DNA from: Halobellus sp. LT62
Lineage (GTDB): Archaea > Halobacteriota > Halobacteria > Halobacteriales > Haloferacaceae
Direction of reading: 5' to 3'
NCBI RefSeq assembly: GCF_037031285.1
Contig: NZ_JAYEZO010000001.1
Location: 1,736,001 to 1,800,000, forward strand
Length of the DNA stretch: 64,000 bases
How positions within the stretch are numbered: position 1 is the stretch's first letter; every line of letters begins with the position of its first letter. The notes beneath the pieces were generated by a model that searched no databases, had not been told where the DNA came from, and was given only the letters and a program-made list of their open reading frames with translations. The translations under genes and the position numbers were made by a program. Of this stretch, positions 25,858 through 35,667 are shown in pieces.

Positions 25858-26622
25858 ATGAACGCACCACCTCGGGACACAATCAAGTCGGACGAAACAC
25901 TCCTAGAGATACTCGACGCGCTTCACAGTCTCGAAACAGCCACGCTGACAGCGATCGCGTCGGAAGTCGGCGTCTCCAAGAGTACGGTTCACAGACACTT
26001 AGAAACGCTCCGAGCGCAGCGGTTCGTCGACAAGCGTGACGACGAGTACGTTCTGGGACTCGAGTTTCTCCGGTATGGCGGGGCGGCCCGCGAACGCTAC
26101 TCGTTTCATCGCCAATCGAAATCGATCGTCCAACAGGTGGCCGACCAGACCGGTGAGTTCGTCGGATTCCTCGTCGAAGAACAGGGCGTCGGCACGTTCA
26201 TCTACTGTGAGATGGGGACGGAGGGAGTTCCGTCGGAGGCGAGAGTCGGACAGAACGTGTTTCTCCACCAATCGGCGTCCGGAAAAGCGATTCTCGCGTT
26301 TCTTCCGGAGGACCGACGGGACCGGATACTCGAACGGTACGGACTGCCGCCACGGACGGAGCAGACGTTGACCGATATGGACGAACTGCGCGCTGATCTC
26401 AGTGACGTCCGAGAGCGGGGGTACGCTTACGCCCACGAGGAGTACACGACGGGACTTCGAGCGGTGGCCGCACCCGCTTTCGACGCCCAAGACGACGTCA
26501 TCGGAAGCCTCGTCGTCGCCGGACCGACCCACAGGATGCGCGGCGAGCGCTTCGAGTCAGACCTGCCGGAACTGGTCACGGGTGCCGTAAAGGAGTTTCA
26601 ACTCACTATCTCATACACGTGA
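25858..26622 (+). CDS. IclR family transcriptional regulator
   Basis: 254 residues. N-terminal winged helix (LLEILDALHSLETATLTAI, recognition helix region VSKSTVHRHLETL), then the IclR effector-binding domain with FLHQSASGKAILAFLPE, ERGYAYAHEEYTTGLRAVAAP and IGSLVVAGPTHRM. Such proteins bind a small organic acid and act on neighbouring operons. Its place after the aryl-acid ligase suggests it controls that module. Convergent with a second IclR gene, 57 bp away. The effector is not known. Confidence 0.92.
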   Translation: MNAPPRDTIKSDETLLEILDALHSLETATLTAIASEVGVSKSTVHRHLETLRAQRFVDKRDDEYVLGLEFLRYGGAARERYSFHRQSKSIVQQVADQTGEFVGFLVEEQGVGTFIYCEMGTEGVPSEARVGQNVFLHQSASGKAILAFLPEDRRDRILERYGLPPRTEQTLTDMDELRADLSDVRERGYAYAHEEYTTGLRAVAAPAFDAQDDVIGSLVVAGPTHRMRGERFESDLPELVTGAVKEFQLTISYT

Positions 26623-26679
26623 CGGCTACCGAGACATACATAACACGCGTACGTCCGTTAGGTGATTTCGAGACACGCG

Positions 26680-27495
26680 TTAGCTAAACGTCGGGAACTC
26701 CTCGTCGGTCTCTTCCATATTGATGTTCACCTCGATGACGTTCGCCGTGTTGACGACGTCCTCGATCAGTTGTTTGTGGTAGTCAGCACGCTTCATTCGA
26801 CGAACGGGGCCGGATACGCTGATCGATCCGAGGACGCGCCCGTGACGGTTCGTCACCGGCGCACCGATGGCTTGCAGTCCGGTGATCTCCTCCTCATCGT
26901 TGAGAGAGTAGCCACGTTCACGTATCGTGTCGAGCTCCTCGAACAGGTCCTCACGGTCGGTGATCGTCGAGTCGGTCTTCGCCGGAAGTCCGTACTTGTC
27001 GACGATCCACTCGACGCGTTCGCGCGGGAGATGCGCCAATATCGCCTTCCCTGTCGCCGAAAAATGGAGGTAATCCGCGCGCTGAAGCTTGTTCACTTGG
27101 TAGTCGCTGCCGACGGCTTTCTCGCCGCTCACCTTGTAGAGATTGACCCCCAGTCCGTGCTGTTCGGTGGCGAGGTGAGCGAACTCGCCGGTCGTTTCGG
27201 CGAGCTCTTCGAGTTCGGGCTTCCCGATCCGATAGAGCGTGTTCTGATATCGTACGTACTCGCCGACAAGCAGAAACTGCAACGAGAGCCGGTAGGTGTC
27301 GCCCTCCTTGACGACGAACTTCTCCGCGCGAAGCGTACTGAGGTAGTTGTAGACGACGCTCTTCGAGAGGTCCAAGTACTCCGCTAATTCGGTGACGCCG
27401 GCCCCGTCTAACTCCTCTAAGGCCCGAATGAGATCGAACGCGCGCGATACCGTCTTCAAGGTCCGCGGCGAACCGGTCGGCCGTTCGTCCGTCAT
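26680..27495 (-). CDS. IclR family transcriptional regulator
   Basis: 271 residues. Winged helix (FDLIRALEELDGAGVTELAEYLD, then LSKSVVYNYLSTL) and effector domain (LHFSATGKAILAHLPRE, ERGYSLNDEEEITGLQAIGAP, VLGSISVSGPVRRM). Unlike its convergent neighbour, it is transcribed away from the M20 hydrolase, so its target could be either the aromatic or the amide module. Both regulators point at each other, a layout that may have arisen from joining two separately regulated islands. Confidence 0.92.
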   Translation of the reverse strand: MTDERPTGSPRTLKTVSRAFDLIRALEELDGAGVTELAEYLDLSKSVVYNYLSTLRAEKFVVKEGDTYRLSLQFLLVGEYVRYQNTLYRIGKPELEELAETTGEFAHLATEQHGLGVNLYKVSGEKAVGSDYQVNKLQRADYLHFSATGKAILAHLPRERVEWIVDKYGLPAKTDSTITDREDLFEELDTIRERGYSLNDEEEITGLQAIGAPVTNRHGRVLGSISVSGPVRRMKRADYHKQLIEDVVNTANVIEVNINMEETDEEFPTFS

Positions 27496-27849
27496 ACCTG
27501 TTGTTCTGGTCCGTGCGACTATAGTTGTTTGTATTTCGTAAACCCGCAGTTTCGAGGTGTCGAGTTCAACCCCTCGGAGACGGCGTTCAGGGACGTCCGC
27601 GAACGAGTTGAAATATCGAAAACGCCAATTACTGGGTATTCATCGGCAATGAAGGCCGAATACGACCTCGTTCACATACAGCAGAAAAACGGGTCGTCGT
27701 TCCGGCCGAGGACGGAGACCAAACGATTGCGTATCAGCGTCGACGACGTGTTACCGATCGACGGGCCAACGGGCTGGCGAATCGAAAAGGCGTCGAGAGC
27801 CAAAGTGATCCACGGAGAAGCAAGAGTGCGCTATTCAGACGAGGAAACG
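27496..27849. other. Intergenic region without a clear gene
   Basis: About 350 bp between an IclR promoter and the 3' end of the M20 hydrolase. One plus-strand ORF of 142 codons is open across it (27529-27957) but overlaps the opposing hydrolase and its sequence resembles no family, so I treat it as non-coding. Confidence 0.45.
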
Positions 27850-29097
27850 CTATTCGGACGCCAGTCGTGCGAGCGCACCCGCGAGCACTCGCGTCGCGTC
27901 CGCACAGTCCTCCCAGTCAGTCCACTCGAGCGGATTGTGAGAGATCCCGTCCCGTGACGGCGCAAAGAGCAGCGCGGCGTCGGTCACGTCAGCGACGTGC
28001 ATCGTGTCGTGGCCCGCGCCGGAGTGGAGGTCGATCGTATCGAGGCCGCCGTCGGCCCCCGCGGCGTGGAGCGCATCGCGGCAGCGCCGACTCATTTCGA
28101 TCGGGCGACGGTCCCACGGATGCTCGAGCGACGTTTCGACGGCTCTGTCGGATTCGATCCGGTCGAGACTCGATCTCGCGGCGTCGATGACGTGAGTGAT
28201 CGAGTCGTAGTCGACGTCGCGGACGTCGAGGGTGAGCGACACCCGACCCGGGATCACGTTGGGCGCGTTCGGCGACACGTCGAGCTTCCCGACGGTGGCG
28301 ACAGCCGACTCCGAAACCGATCGGCGGTCGTTCGTCGCTCGTTCGACGTCGAGGACGAACTCGCTGGCGGCCGCGAGCGCGTCCCTTCGTTCGTCCATAA
28401 ACGTCGATCCGGCGTGATCGGCCTCGCCGGACAGTTCGACCTGACACCGGGAGAGACCGACGATGGTCGTAACCACACCGCCGACGGCGTCGGCAGCTAC
28501 CAAACGCTCGGCCTGTTCGATGTGGAGTTCGATCCACGCATCCCACGCGGCCGCGTCGAGCCGGCCCTCCCCGCAGTAGCCGATATCCGCGAGCGCGTCG
28601 CCCAGTGGAACGCCGTCGGCGTCCTCGATATCGAGTGCCGTTTGGACCGTCATATCACCCGCTGCGACCGCCGAACCGATCAGTCCCCCGTCGAAGCGTT
28701 GGCCCTCCTCCTCGGTGAAACAGACGACTTCGATCGGCCGGGCGGGCTCGGCGGCAGCGTCCTGCATCGCCCGGATGCTCTCCAACCCGGCGTACACGCC
28801 GAGCGGACCGTCGAAAATTCCGCCCTCCGGGACAGAGTCCAAGTGACTCCCGGTCGCCACAGCGGCAGCGTCAGGGTTGGCACTGTCTGGGACCCAGCGT
28901 CCGACGATGTTGCCGACCTCGTCGATCGAGATCGAGAGGTCGGCGTCGCGGAGTCGTTCGCAGAAGAATTCTCGGGCCCGCCGGTCGGCTTCGCTGCCGG
29001 TGAGAACCGTCCGTCCACGGCCCTCGTCGGTGGGAACGGCTCCGAACTCCGCGTTGGACTCGATGTCGCTTCGGAGTCGCTGCTGGTTGATCTGCAT
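27850..29097 (-). CDS. M20 family amidohydrolase (allantoate/N-carbamoyl-amino-acid hydrolase type)
   Basis: 415 residues of the Zn-dependent M20 family, hydantoinase/carbamoylase (HyuC-like) branch. Metal and catalytic residues: ATGSHLDSVPEGGIFDG (His85, Asp87, Asp96) and CFTEEEGQRF (Glu130, Glu131). Dimerisation domain with ELHIEQAERL, then LDVRDVDYDS and a late metal His in LHSGAGHDTMHVAD. Members hydrolyse allantoate, ureidoglycolate, N-carbamoyl amino acids or beta-ureidopropionate. It is divergent from a dipeptide-type ABC operon, and a DUF1028 protein lies past that operon, suggesting uptake and breakdown of an amide or carbamoyl compound. Confidence 0.9.
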   Translation of the reverse strand: MQINQQRLRSDIESNAEFGAVPTDEGRGRTVLTGSEADRRAREFFCERLRDADLSISIDEVGNIVGRWVPDSANPDAAAVATGSHLDSVPEGGIFDGPLGVYAGLESIRAMQDAAAEPARPIEVVCFTEEEGQRFDGGLIGSAVAAGDMTVQTALDIEDADGVPLGDALADIGYCGEGRLDAAAWDAWIELHIEQAERLVAADAVGGVVTTIVGLSRCQVELSGEADHAGSTFMDERRDALAAASEFVLDVERATNDRRSVSESAVATVGKLDVSPNAPNVIPGRVSLTLDVRDVDYDSITHVIDAARSSLDRIESDRAVETSLEHPWDRRPIEMSRRCRDALHAAGADGGLDTIDLHSGAGHDTMHVADVTDAALLFAPSRDGISHNPLEWTDWEDCADATRVLAGALARLASE

Positions 29098-29231
29098 AGC
29101 GCGTATTCGCTGTGTCTATCTTCTCCTATATTATCCTATCGTCTATCTGTGGGTGGGGGGCTGGTCAGTTCGACGCATAATACTGCGTATTCCAAAATAT
29201 TTATATGATAGTGTATTCTCTGACGAGCCAT
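29098..29231. promoter_or_regulatory. Divergent promoter region with three GYGTATTC repeats
   Basis: 134 bp between the M20 hydrolase and the ABC binding protein. GCGTATTC occurs at 29101-29108 and 29185-29192, and GTGTATTC at 29211-29218, all in the same direction. A TATA-like TATTTATATG at 29198-29207 lies about 29 bp before the ATG at 29232, between the second and third repeats. Placed this way the repeats could be regulator sites; unproven. Confidence 0.4.
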
Positions 29232-30905
29232 ATGCAAGAGAATGGCAAGGAGGTAGAGTCAACTACGGATAATGATAACGGGTCGGGACGCCTCGGGCGT
29301 CGGACCTTCCTCGGTACCGCCGCGGCGACGGGTGCGGCCGCGCTCGCTGGGTGTTCGGGCGGCGGTTCCGGTGACGGCTCCGGCGACGACTCCGGCGACG
29401 GGAGTGGCGGGGATAGCAGCGGCGATTCCGGGACGGGAACGGAGTCGTCCGGGAACCCGAAACAGGGCGGCACGCTGAACTGGGGCGGCGCGGTCCCCGT
29501 GCAGGGGCTCGATCCCCACATCGACACCTCCGCGGCGTCGAAGCGCGTCCTCGAGAACATCTACGAGGAGGTCGTCGCACTGCAGGACGACTACTCGATC
29601 GAACCACACCTCGCGGAGTCGATGGAACAGTCCGAGGACAACACGCTCCTGACGTTCGAGCTCCGCGAAGGCGTCACGTTCCACAACGGAAAGGAGATGA
29701 CCTCCAAAGACGTGCTCGCGACGTACGAGCGCGTTCAAAACGGCGATTACCTCGCGACGGGCTTTTTCGAGTACGTCGAGGAACTCCGCGCTCCCGACGA
29801 CTACACCTTCGAGATCCAGCTCACCGAACCGTTCGCGCCCTTCCTCGCGAAGATGGCGACGGCGGAGCTCTCGGTGATGCCCGCCGAGAACGCCGAGAAG
29901 GACATGGTCGAGGAGCCGATCGGCACCGGTCCCTACAAGTTCGAGAGCCGTGAGATCGAGACCTCGTTCACGATGGTCCGCAACGAGGACTACTGGGGCG
30001 CATCCGAGGAGGATGGCCCGTTCATCGACACGATCGTCAAGAGCGAGATCCCCGATTCGAGCGTCCGACTCCAGTCGTTCCAAGCCGGCGAGTACGACTT
30101 CATCAACGGCGTCGCTCCCAAGGACGTGTCCACCGTCGAACAGAATCCCGACGCCAGGTTCGAGCGGCAGTTCCCGAAGTCGCTCGTCTACCTCGGACTG
30201 AACTGCGACGAGGAACCCTTCGACAACAAGGACGCCCGCCTCGCGCTCGATTACGCGATCGACAAGGAAAAAGTCGCAGAGGCGGCCCTGTACGGCACCG
30301 GACAGACGACCGCATCGCCCGCAGCACCCGGCAGCCCGTGGGTCCACCCGGACATCGGACCTCGCGAGCGCGACCTCGACAAGGTGCAGGAACACCTCGA
30401 CGCCGCCGGGATGCCCGACGGCTACTCCGCGACGTTCAAGGTCCCGCAGTCGTACCCCGCACAGGTCCAAGCCGCCGAGGTCATCGCGGGCGACGCCGCG
30501 GAGGCCGGAATCGATCTGGAAATCCAACAGATCACGTGGAACTCTTGGCTCTCGGACGTCTTCACCGACCAAAACTTCCAAGCGACGACGAGTTCCTACC
30601 TCGCGCTGTGGTACCCCGACGTTTCGTTCTACAAGTTCCTCCACCCGAACGGGGCGTTCTTCTTCACCAACTGGGTCAACGAGGACTACAACTCTCTGGT
30701 CGAGGAGGCCCGAACGCTGTACGACGAGGACCAGCGGGCGGATCTGTACCACCAAGCGACGGAGATTCTCCACGAAGAGCGTGCGGGACACCTCTTCCTG
30801 TGGTGGCAGCCCAGCCTGTACGCGGCAGCCCCGCAGTACAAAGGTGACATCGGTGCGCCGGACGGATCGACGCTCCAGTTTTCGGACAACTGGCTCGACA
30901 GGTAA
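29232..30905 (+). CDS. ABC transporter substrate-binding lipoprotein, family 5 (dipeptide/oligopeptide type)
   Basis: 557 residues. N-terminal twin-arginine signal (GRRTFLGTAAATGAAALAG) ending at a lipobox Cys (LAGCSG), then a Gly/Ser/Asp-rich linker typical of haloarchaeal lipoproteins. The mature part has family-5 features: GGTLNWGGAVPVQGLDPH, EPHLAESMEQS, FELREGVTFHNGKEMT and VYLGLNCDEEPFDNKDAR. The ORF is open upstream to 29205, but the TATA box position and the signal peptide favour the ATG at 29232. It binds a peptide or other amide outside the membrane and feeds the permeases that follow. Confidence 0.92.
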   Translation: MQENGKEVESTTDNDNGSGRLGRRTFLGTAAATGAAALAGCSGGGSGDGSGDDSGDGSGGDSSGDSGTGTESSGNPKQGGTLNWGGAVPVQGLDPHIDTSAASKRVLENIYEEVVALQDDYSIEPHLAESMEQSEDNTLLTFELREGVTFHNGKEMTSKDVLATYERVQNGDYLATGFFEYVEELRAPDDYTFEIQLTEPFAPFLAKMATAELSVMPAENAEKDMVEEPIGTGPYKFESREIETSFTMVRNEDYWGASEEDGPFIDTIVKSEIPDSSVRLQSFQAGEYDFINGVAPKDVSTVEQNPDARFERQFPKSLVYLGLNCDEEPFDNKDARLALDYAIDKEKVAEAALYGTGQTTASPAAPGSPWVHPDIGPRERDLDKVQEHLDAAGMPDGYSATFKVPQSYPAQVQAAEVIAGDAAEAGIDLEIQQITWNSWLSDVFTDQNFQATTSSYLALWYPDVSFYKFLHPNGAFFFTNWVNEDYNSLVEEARTLYDEDQRADLYHQATEILHEERAGHLFLWWQPSLYAAAPQYKGDIGAPDGSTLQFSDNWLDR

Positions 30906-30922
30906 CTCACCGAAAGCCATCG

Positions 30923-31876
30923 ATGTACAATTACGTTTTACGGCGCGTCGGATTCATGGCGGTAACGCTGTTCTTAGTGACGCTTATCGCGTTCGCCGTC
31001 ACGAACATTCTCCCCGGAAACGTCGCGCTCGTGATACTGGGCCCGAACGCGACAGAGGAGTCACTCGCCGCGCTCGAAGCGCAGTTGGGGCTCAATCGAC
31101 CGCTGTACATACAGTATTTCGACTGGGTGTTGGGACTCCTCCAAGGAGATATGGGTCAGTCGCTCCGCTTCGGTGAGCCGGTCACGGCGCTCATCGCCGA
31201 ACGGCTCCCCCGCTCGCTGTTGCTCGCGGTGACCGCGACGCTCATCGCCGTCGCGCTCTCGATCCCGCTCGGGGTCTACGCCGCAGTCAACCAGAACGAA
31301 GCGCCCGATCTGACCGCGTCGATGTTCGCGTTCATCGGGATCTCGATGCCCATCTTCCTGTGGGGGCTGGTCTTCATCCTCGTGTTCGCCGTCTGGTTTA
31401 ACCTCTTTCCGACCGGCGGCTACGTCTCGCCGACCGAGAACCTCGTCGGTTCGGTAAAGCGGTTGGTGCTCCCGGCGGGGGCGATGGGCTTCGCACTCAC
31501 GGCATACATCATGCGAATGACTCGATCGTCGATGCTGGAGGTGCTGAGCGCCGAGTACATCAAGCTCGCTCGCGCGAAGGGGATGAGCCAGCGGGTCGTC
31601 GTGCTCAGGCACGCGCTGAAGAACGCGGTGATCCCGGTCATCACCGTCATCGCGTTCCAGTTCAGCTACGCCTTCGGCGGCGTCGTCGTGCTCGAAGAGG
31701 TGTTCTTCTGGCCCGGCATCGGTCGCCTGACGCTGACGGCCATTCAGAGCCGCGACATCCCGCTCATCCAGGGATGCATCATCGTCGTCGCACTGATCTA
31801 CATGATATCGAACTTCGCCGCGGACCTGCTGTACGCGTACTTCGATCCGCGGATCAGATACGGAGGTGAAGAGTAA
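30923..31876 (+). CDS. ABC transporter permease, DppB type
   Basis: 317 residues, six membrane segments. It begins NYVLRRVGFMAVTLFLVTLI, has the extracytoplasmic loop LGLNRPLYIQYFDWVLGLLQGDMGQS typical of DppB, and the ATPase-coupling EAA loop EYIKLARAKGMSQRVVVLRHALKN region (EYIKLARAKG). Forms the channel with the next gene, whose start overlaps its stop by one base (TAATG). Confidence 0.93.
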   Translation: MYNYVLRRVGFMAVTLFLVTLIAFAVTNILPGNVALVILGPNATEESLAALEAQLGLNRPLYIQYFDWVLGLLQGDMGQSLRFGEPVTALIAERLPRSLLLAVTATLIAVALSIPLGVYAAVNQNEAPDLTASMFAFIGISMPIFLWGLVFILVFAVWFNLFPTGGYVSPTENLVGSVKRLVLPAGAMGFALTAYIMRMTRSSMLEVLSAEYIKLARAKGMSQRVVVLRHALKNAVIPVITVIAFQFSYAFGGVVVLEEVFFWPGIGRLTLTAIQSRDIPLIQGCIIVVALIYMISNFAADLLYAYFDPRIRYGGEE

Positions 31877-32781
31877 TGGCCGTCGAACAGCACCGCGATG
31901 AGGGCGAAGACGAGGGATTCCTCTCGGAGTCGCAAAAAGAGCGCATCGACAACTTCGCACGGAAGTTCCGATCGAACACGAAGGCGATGGTCGGACTGTT
32001 CCTCGTGGTCTCGCTGATCCTCGTCGCCGTGTTCGCGCCGTTCATCGCCCCGTACGGAATGAACGAGACGAGTATCGAAGACCGGACGGAGGCACCGTCG
32101 GTCGAGCATCCGTTCGGCACGGACGATCTCGGGCGCGACATCTTCAGCCGCGTCGTTCTCGGCAGCCGAATCTCGCTGTACGTCGGCTTCGGCGCGATCT
32201 CCGGCGCGCTCCTCGTCGGGGCCGTCGTCGGCGTCATATCCGGATACGCCGGGGGACTCACGGACGAAGTGATAATGCGGGTGATGGACGCCGCGATGGC
32301 GTTCCCACCCGTGTTACTGGCACTGACGTTGCTCGTCGTGCTGGGTCCAGAGTTGGTGAACGTGATCATCGCGCTCGCGTTCGTCTACACGCCGTACATC
32401 GCGCGCGTCTCGCGCAGCGCGGCGCTCGCCGAGCGCAACGAGGCCTACGTCGAGTCGGCCGTCGCGCGCGGCGAGAGCGATACGAGAATCGTCTTCAGTG
32501 AGGTGTTCCCGAACTGCACGGCACCCATCCTCGTCCAAGGGTCGCTCAACGTCTCGTTCGCGATTCTGGCCGAGGCCAGTCTCTCTTTCCTCGGACTCGG
32601 CGCACAGCCGCCGCGTCCGTCGTGGGGACTGATGATCAACACCGGTCGAGGGTTCATGGAGACCGCACCGTGGATGCTGCTGTTCCCGGCGCTGGCGATC
32701 GGCATCGCCGTCGTCGGGTTCAACATGCTCGGTGACGGCCTCCGCGACGTCCTCGATCCGAAAGTGGAGGCGATAGAATGA
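31876..32781 (+). CDS. ABC transporter permease, DppC type
   Basis: 301 residues. Cytoplasmic N-terminal 45 residues, one membrane segment ([21 protein letters not shown]), the DppC-type loop [21 protein letters not shown], then five more segments with the EAA-type loop near [17 protein letters not shown]. Second half of the channel. Overlaps the ATPase gene by four bases (ATGA). Confidence 0.93.
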   Translation: MAVEQHRDEGEDEGFLSESQKERIDNFARKFRSNTKAMVGLFLVVSLILVAVFAPFIAPYGMNETSIEDRTEAPSVEHPFGTDDLGRDIFSRVVLGSRISLYVGFGAISGALLVGAVVGVISGYAGGLTDEVIMRVMDAAMAFPPVLLALTLLVVLGPELVNVIIALAFVYTPYIARVSRSAALAERNEAYVESAVARGESDTRIVFSEVFPNCTAPILVQGSLNVSFAILAEASLSFLGLGAQPPRPSWGLMINTGRGFMETAPWMLLFPALAIGIAVVGFNMLGDGLRDVLDPKVEAIE

Positions 32782-34952
32782 GCACACAGCGCATCGAAAA
32801 CGCAGAGCCCGCCGACGGCGTCGAGGAATCGACGGATGCAGAGGCACCCCTCCTCGACGTCCGGGGGCTTCGCACCGAGTTCCGGACGGAAGACGACCCG
32901 GTCGTCGCCTCCAACGGCGTGTCGTTCTCGTTGGACCGCGGCGAGACGATGGGTCTCGTGGGCGAATCCGGCGCGGGCAAATCGGTCACCGCGCGGTCGC
33001 TGATGCGTCTGATCGATCCGCCGGGCGAGATCACGGGCGGCGAAGTCGTCTTCGACGGCGAGGACCTGTTGAAGAAGTCCGAAAAGCAGATGCGCGACAT
33101 CCGGGGCAACCGGATCGCGATGATTCCGCAGGATCCGATGTCCTCGCTGAACCCGGTGATGACGGTCGGCGAGCAGATCATCGAGACGATTCGGCGGCAT
33201 CAGGACGTCTCCAAGTCGGAGGCGCGTGAGCTCGCGATCGAGTGGATGGACGAGGTCGGAATTCCGGACGCCGGAGAGCGCATCGACGACTACCCGCACG
33301 AGTTCTCCGGCGGAATGCGCCAGCGCGTCCTCGTCGCGATCGGCTTCTCGTGCGAGCCCGACCTGATCATCGCCGACGAGCCGACGACCGCGCTCGACGT
33401 CACGACGCAGGCGAAGATCCTCGACCTGCTCAACGAGATGCAGGCGCGGGAGAACACGGCCGTCCTGATGATCACGCACAACCTCGGGGTCGTCGCGCAG
33501 ACGTGCGACCACGTCGGCGTGATGTACGCGGGCAACCTCGTCGAGACGTCGGAGTTAGACGACCTCTTCGAGCGGCCGCGGCACCCCTACACGCGGGCGC
33601 TGATCGACTCGATCCCCGAGGTCGACACCGATTACGACGAGCTCCCGACGCTCGACGGTGCGATGCCGGACCTCTCGGATCTCCCGAACGGTTGTAACTT
33701 CGCGCCGCGGTGTCCGCACGCGACCGACGAGTGTCGATCCGGCGGCGATCCCTCTCTCGACAGCGTCGGCGACGACTCCTCGCGCGCGGCGTGTATCCAC
33801 GCCGAGGAGTTGGACCTCTCCGAGAGCACCGCAGCGAAAGCCGGAAGCGGACGAAAGGAGATCGACCGCTCCGGCGAACCGCTGTTCGAGGTCCGCAACC
33901 TGAAGAAGTACTTCAGCGCGGGCGAAGGGGTGCTCGGGAACGTCCGGCTCTCGTGGGACGGCGGCGGGTTACCGTCGATCGAGCGCCGGTACGTCAAGGC
34001 CGTCGACGACGTGAGTTTCGACATCTACCCCGGCGAGACCGTCGGCCTCGTCGGCGAGTCCGGCTGTGGGAAGTCGACCGTCGCCCGGACCGCGCTCCGA
34101 CTGTTGGAACCGACCGACGGCGAGGTCTACTTCGAGGGCGAGCCGGTCCACGAACTCGGATCGGGGGCGATTCGAAGCCTACGCCGGGAGATGCAGATCA
34201 TCTTCCAAGACCCGCACAGTTCGCTCAACCCGCGGAAGCCGGTCGGCCGGATCATCGGCCGCGCGATGGAGCGACACGACATCGCGACCGGCGAGGAGAA
34301 ACGCGAACGCGTTCGAGAGCTCTTAGAGCGCGTCGGCCTCTCGGGCGACGCCGCGAGCAAGTACCCCCACGAGTTCTCCGGCGGCCAACAGCAGCGCGTC
34401 GCCATCGCGCACGCGCTCGCCGTCGAGCCGAAGCTGATCGTCTGTGACGAGCCGGTTTCGGCCCTCGACGTGAGTGTGCAGGCACAGATCCTCAATCTGC
34501 TGAACGAGATCCAAGCGGACTCGGACATCTCGTATCTGTTCATCTCGCACAACATCGGCGTCGTCCGCCACATCTGCGATCGCGTCGCAGTGATGTATCT
34601 CGGCAAAATCGCCGAGTTCGGACGCATCGGGGACGTCTTCTCCGCGCCGTTCCACCCGTACACCGAGAGCCTGTTGTCCGCGGTGCCGCACGCCGATCCG
34701 AACCGGAAGACCGACCGGATCCTCTTGGAGGGCAGCGTTCCGAGCCCGATCAATCCGCCCTCGGGCTGTCCGTTCCAGACTCGGTGCCCGAAGAAGATCG
34801 GCGACGTCTGCGAGACGGACGTACCGGAACTGGAGGCCGTCGGCGACGGCGACCATCAGATCTCCTGTCACCTCTCTATCGAGGAGATGAGCGAGCGCGG
34901 TTCGTTCATTAGCACGGAACCGAGCGGCGTCGAAACGGCCGAATCAGACTGA
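32778..34952 (+). CDS. Fused dipeptide ABC transporter ATPase (DppD-DppF type)
   Basis: 724 residues with two complete ATP-binding cassettes in one chain. First: Walker A GESGAGKS, signature [10 protein letters not shown], and C-terminal oligopeptide-transporter Cys motif [14 protein letters not shown]. Second: Walker A GESGCGKS, signature [10 protein letters not shown], Walker [13 protein letters not shown], and [15 protein letters not shown]. In many genomes these are separate DppD and DppF proteins. Drives uptake through the two permeases; the four genes (binding protein to ATPase) form one operon. Confidence 0.93.
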   Translation: MSTQRIENAEPADGVEESTDAEAPLLDVRGLRTEFRTEDDPVVASNGVSFSLDRGETMGLVGESGAGKSVTARSLMRLIDPPGEITGGEVVFDGEDLLKKSEKQMRDIRGNRIAMIPQDPMSSLNPVMTVGEQIIETIRRHQDVSKSEARELAIEWMDEVGIPDAGERIDDYPHEFSGGMRQRVLVAIGFSCEPDLIIADEPTTALDVTTQAKILDLLNEMQARENTAVLMITHNLGVVAQTCDHVGVMYAGNLVETSELDDLFERPRHPYTRALIDSIPEVDTDYDELPTLDGAMPDLSDLPNGCNFAPRCPHATDECRSGGDPSLDSVGDDSSRAACIHAEELDLSESTAAKAGSGRKEIDRSGEPLFEVRNLKKYFSAGEGVLGNVRLSWDGGGLPSIERRYVKAVDDVSFDIYPGETVGLVGESGCGKSTVARTALRLLEPTDGEVYFEGEPVHELGSGAIRSLRREMQIIFQDPHSSLNPRKPVGRIIGRAMERHDIATGEEKRERVRELLERVGLSGDAASKYPHEFSGGQQQRVAIAHALAVEPKLIVCDEPVSALDVSVQAQILNLLNEIQADSDISYLFISHNIGVVRHICDRVAVMYLGKIAEFGRIGDVFSAPFHPYTESLLSAVPHADPNRKTDRILLEGSVPSPINPPSGCPFQTRCPKKIGDVCETDVPELEAVGDGDHQISCHLSIEEMSERGSFISTEPSGVETAESD

Positions 34953-34977
34953 TCGGTCGAAGCCCGCGGGGCCGTAC

Positions 34978-35667
34978 TCAGTATTTGACGCCGAAATTCA
35001 GCAGTTCTTCGGGGTAGTCGTCGAACACCTCGTCGGTCTCAGTCCGCACCCGCTCTCTCGCCTCACGCGCTTCCGCAAGTAACGCGCGGAGGTCCGAGAC
35101 CGGCGTCTCAGAGCGGTCGATTCGGAGGTTGTGGTAGAACTGCGGTTCGGGCGCGTGAACGAGTATCGCCGCGCTCAGTTCGCCGCGGTCGTCGCCGCCG
35201 GCGCGTTCGCCCGCTTCGAGCGCCGAGACGAGTCGTTCGGGCATATCCCCCGCCGCGGATTCGTATGCGTCCGCCACAGCCTCGACGACATCAGGGCCCG
35301 TGAGGAGGTTTCCCGCGACGGTGTAGTGCTCGCCCACGCGGTGGCCCGCCCACTCGCTGCACTCCTCGCCGGTGAAGGCGAACTCCGTCTCGGCGTCGAC
35401 GCCGTGGACCTGCCGATAGGACGCGTACTCGTCGGCCGCGAGCAGCGACTCGAACGCCTCGTCGACCCGTTCGCCGGCGTCGACGCGGGCGACCGTGTCG
35501 CGACCGTGCTCCGTCTTCGTGAACGCCTGCGTGAGTGCCGCCGCGTTCTCACTCACGTACGGACAGGTCGCGCCGACCGCGACTGTACCAGTCGTCACCG
35601 CGGCACCGAACGTGTTGGTCTCGGGATCGTGCGCCGCTATCGAGAACGTGCCGGGAGTGTATCGCAT
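34978..35667 (-). CDS. DUF1028 protein (Ntn-hydrolase-like)
   Basis: 229 residues. It starts MRYTPGTFSIAAHDPETNTFGAAV and has the family blocks VAVGATCPYVSENAAALTQ, EFAFTGEECSEWAGHRVG, YTVAGNLLTGPDVVEAVADA and ERAGGDDRGELSAAILV. DUF1028 is predicted to have an Ntn-hydrolase-like fold; biochemical function is not established to my knowledge. Family members are often next to peptide/amide transporters and amidohydrolases, as here, so it may process the imported compound. An ATG six codons upstream (35685) is also possible. Converges with the ATPase gene. Confidence 0.88.
   Translation of the reverse strand: MRYTPGTFSIAAHDPETNTFGAAVTTGTVAVGATCPYVSENAAALTQAFTKTEHGRDTVARVDAGERVDEAFESLLAADEYASYRQVHGVDAETEFAFTGEECSEWAGHRVGEHYTVAGNLLTGPDVVEAVADAYESAAGDMPERLVSALEAGERAGGDDRGELSAAILVHAPEPQFYHNLRIDRSETPVSDLRALLAEAREARERVRTETDEVFDDYPEELLNFGVKY

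Noticed and set aside
27529-27957. 142-codon plus-strand ORF
   Set aside because: Overlaps the M20 hydrolase on the opposite strand, has no recognisable motif, and its composition is that of a shadow frame.
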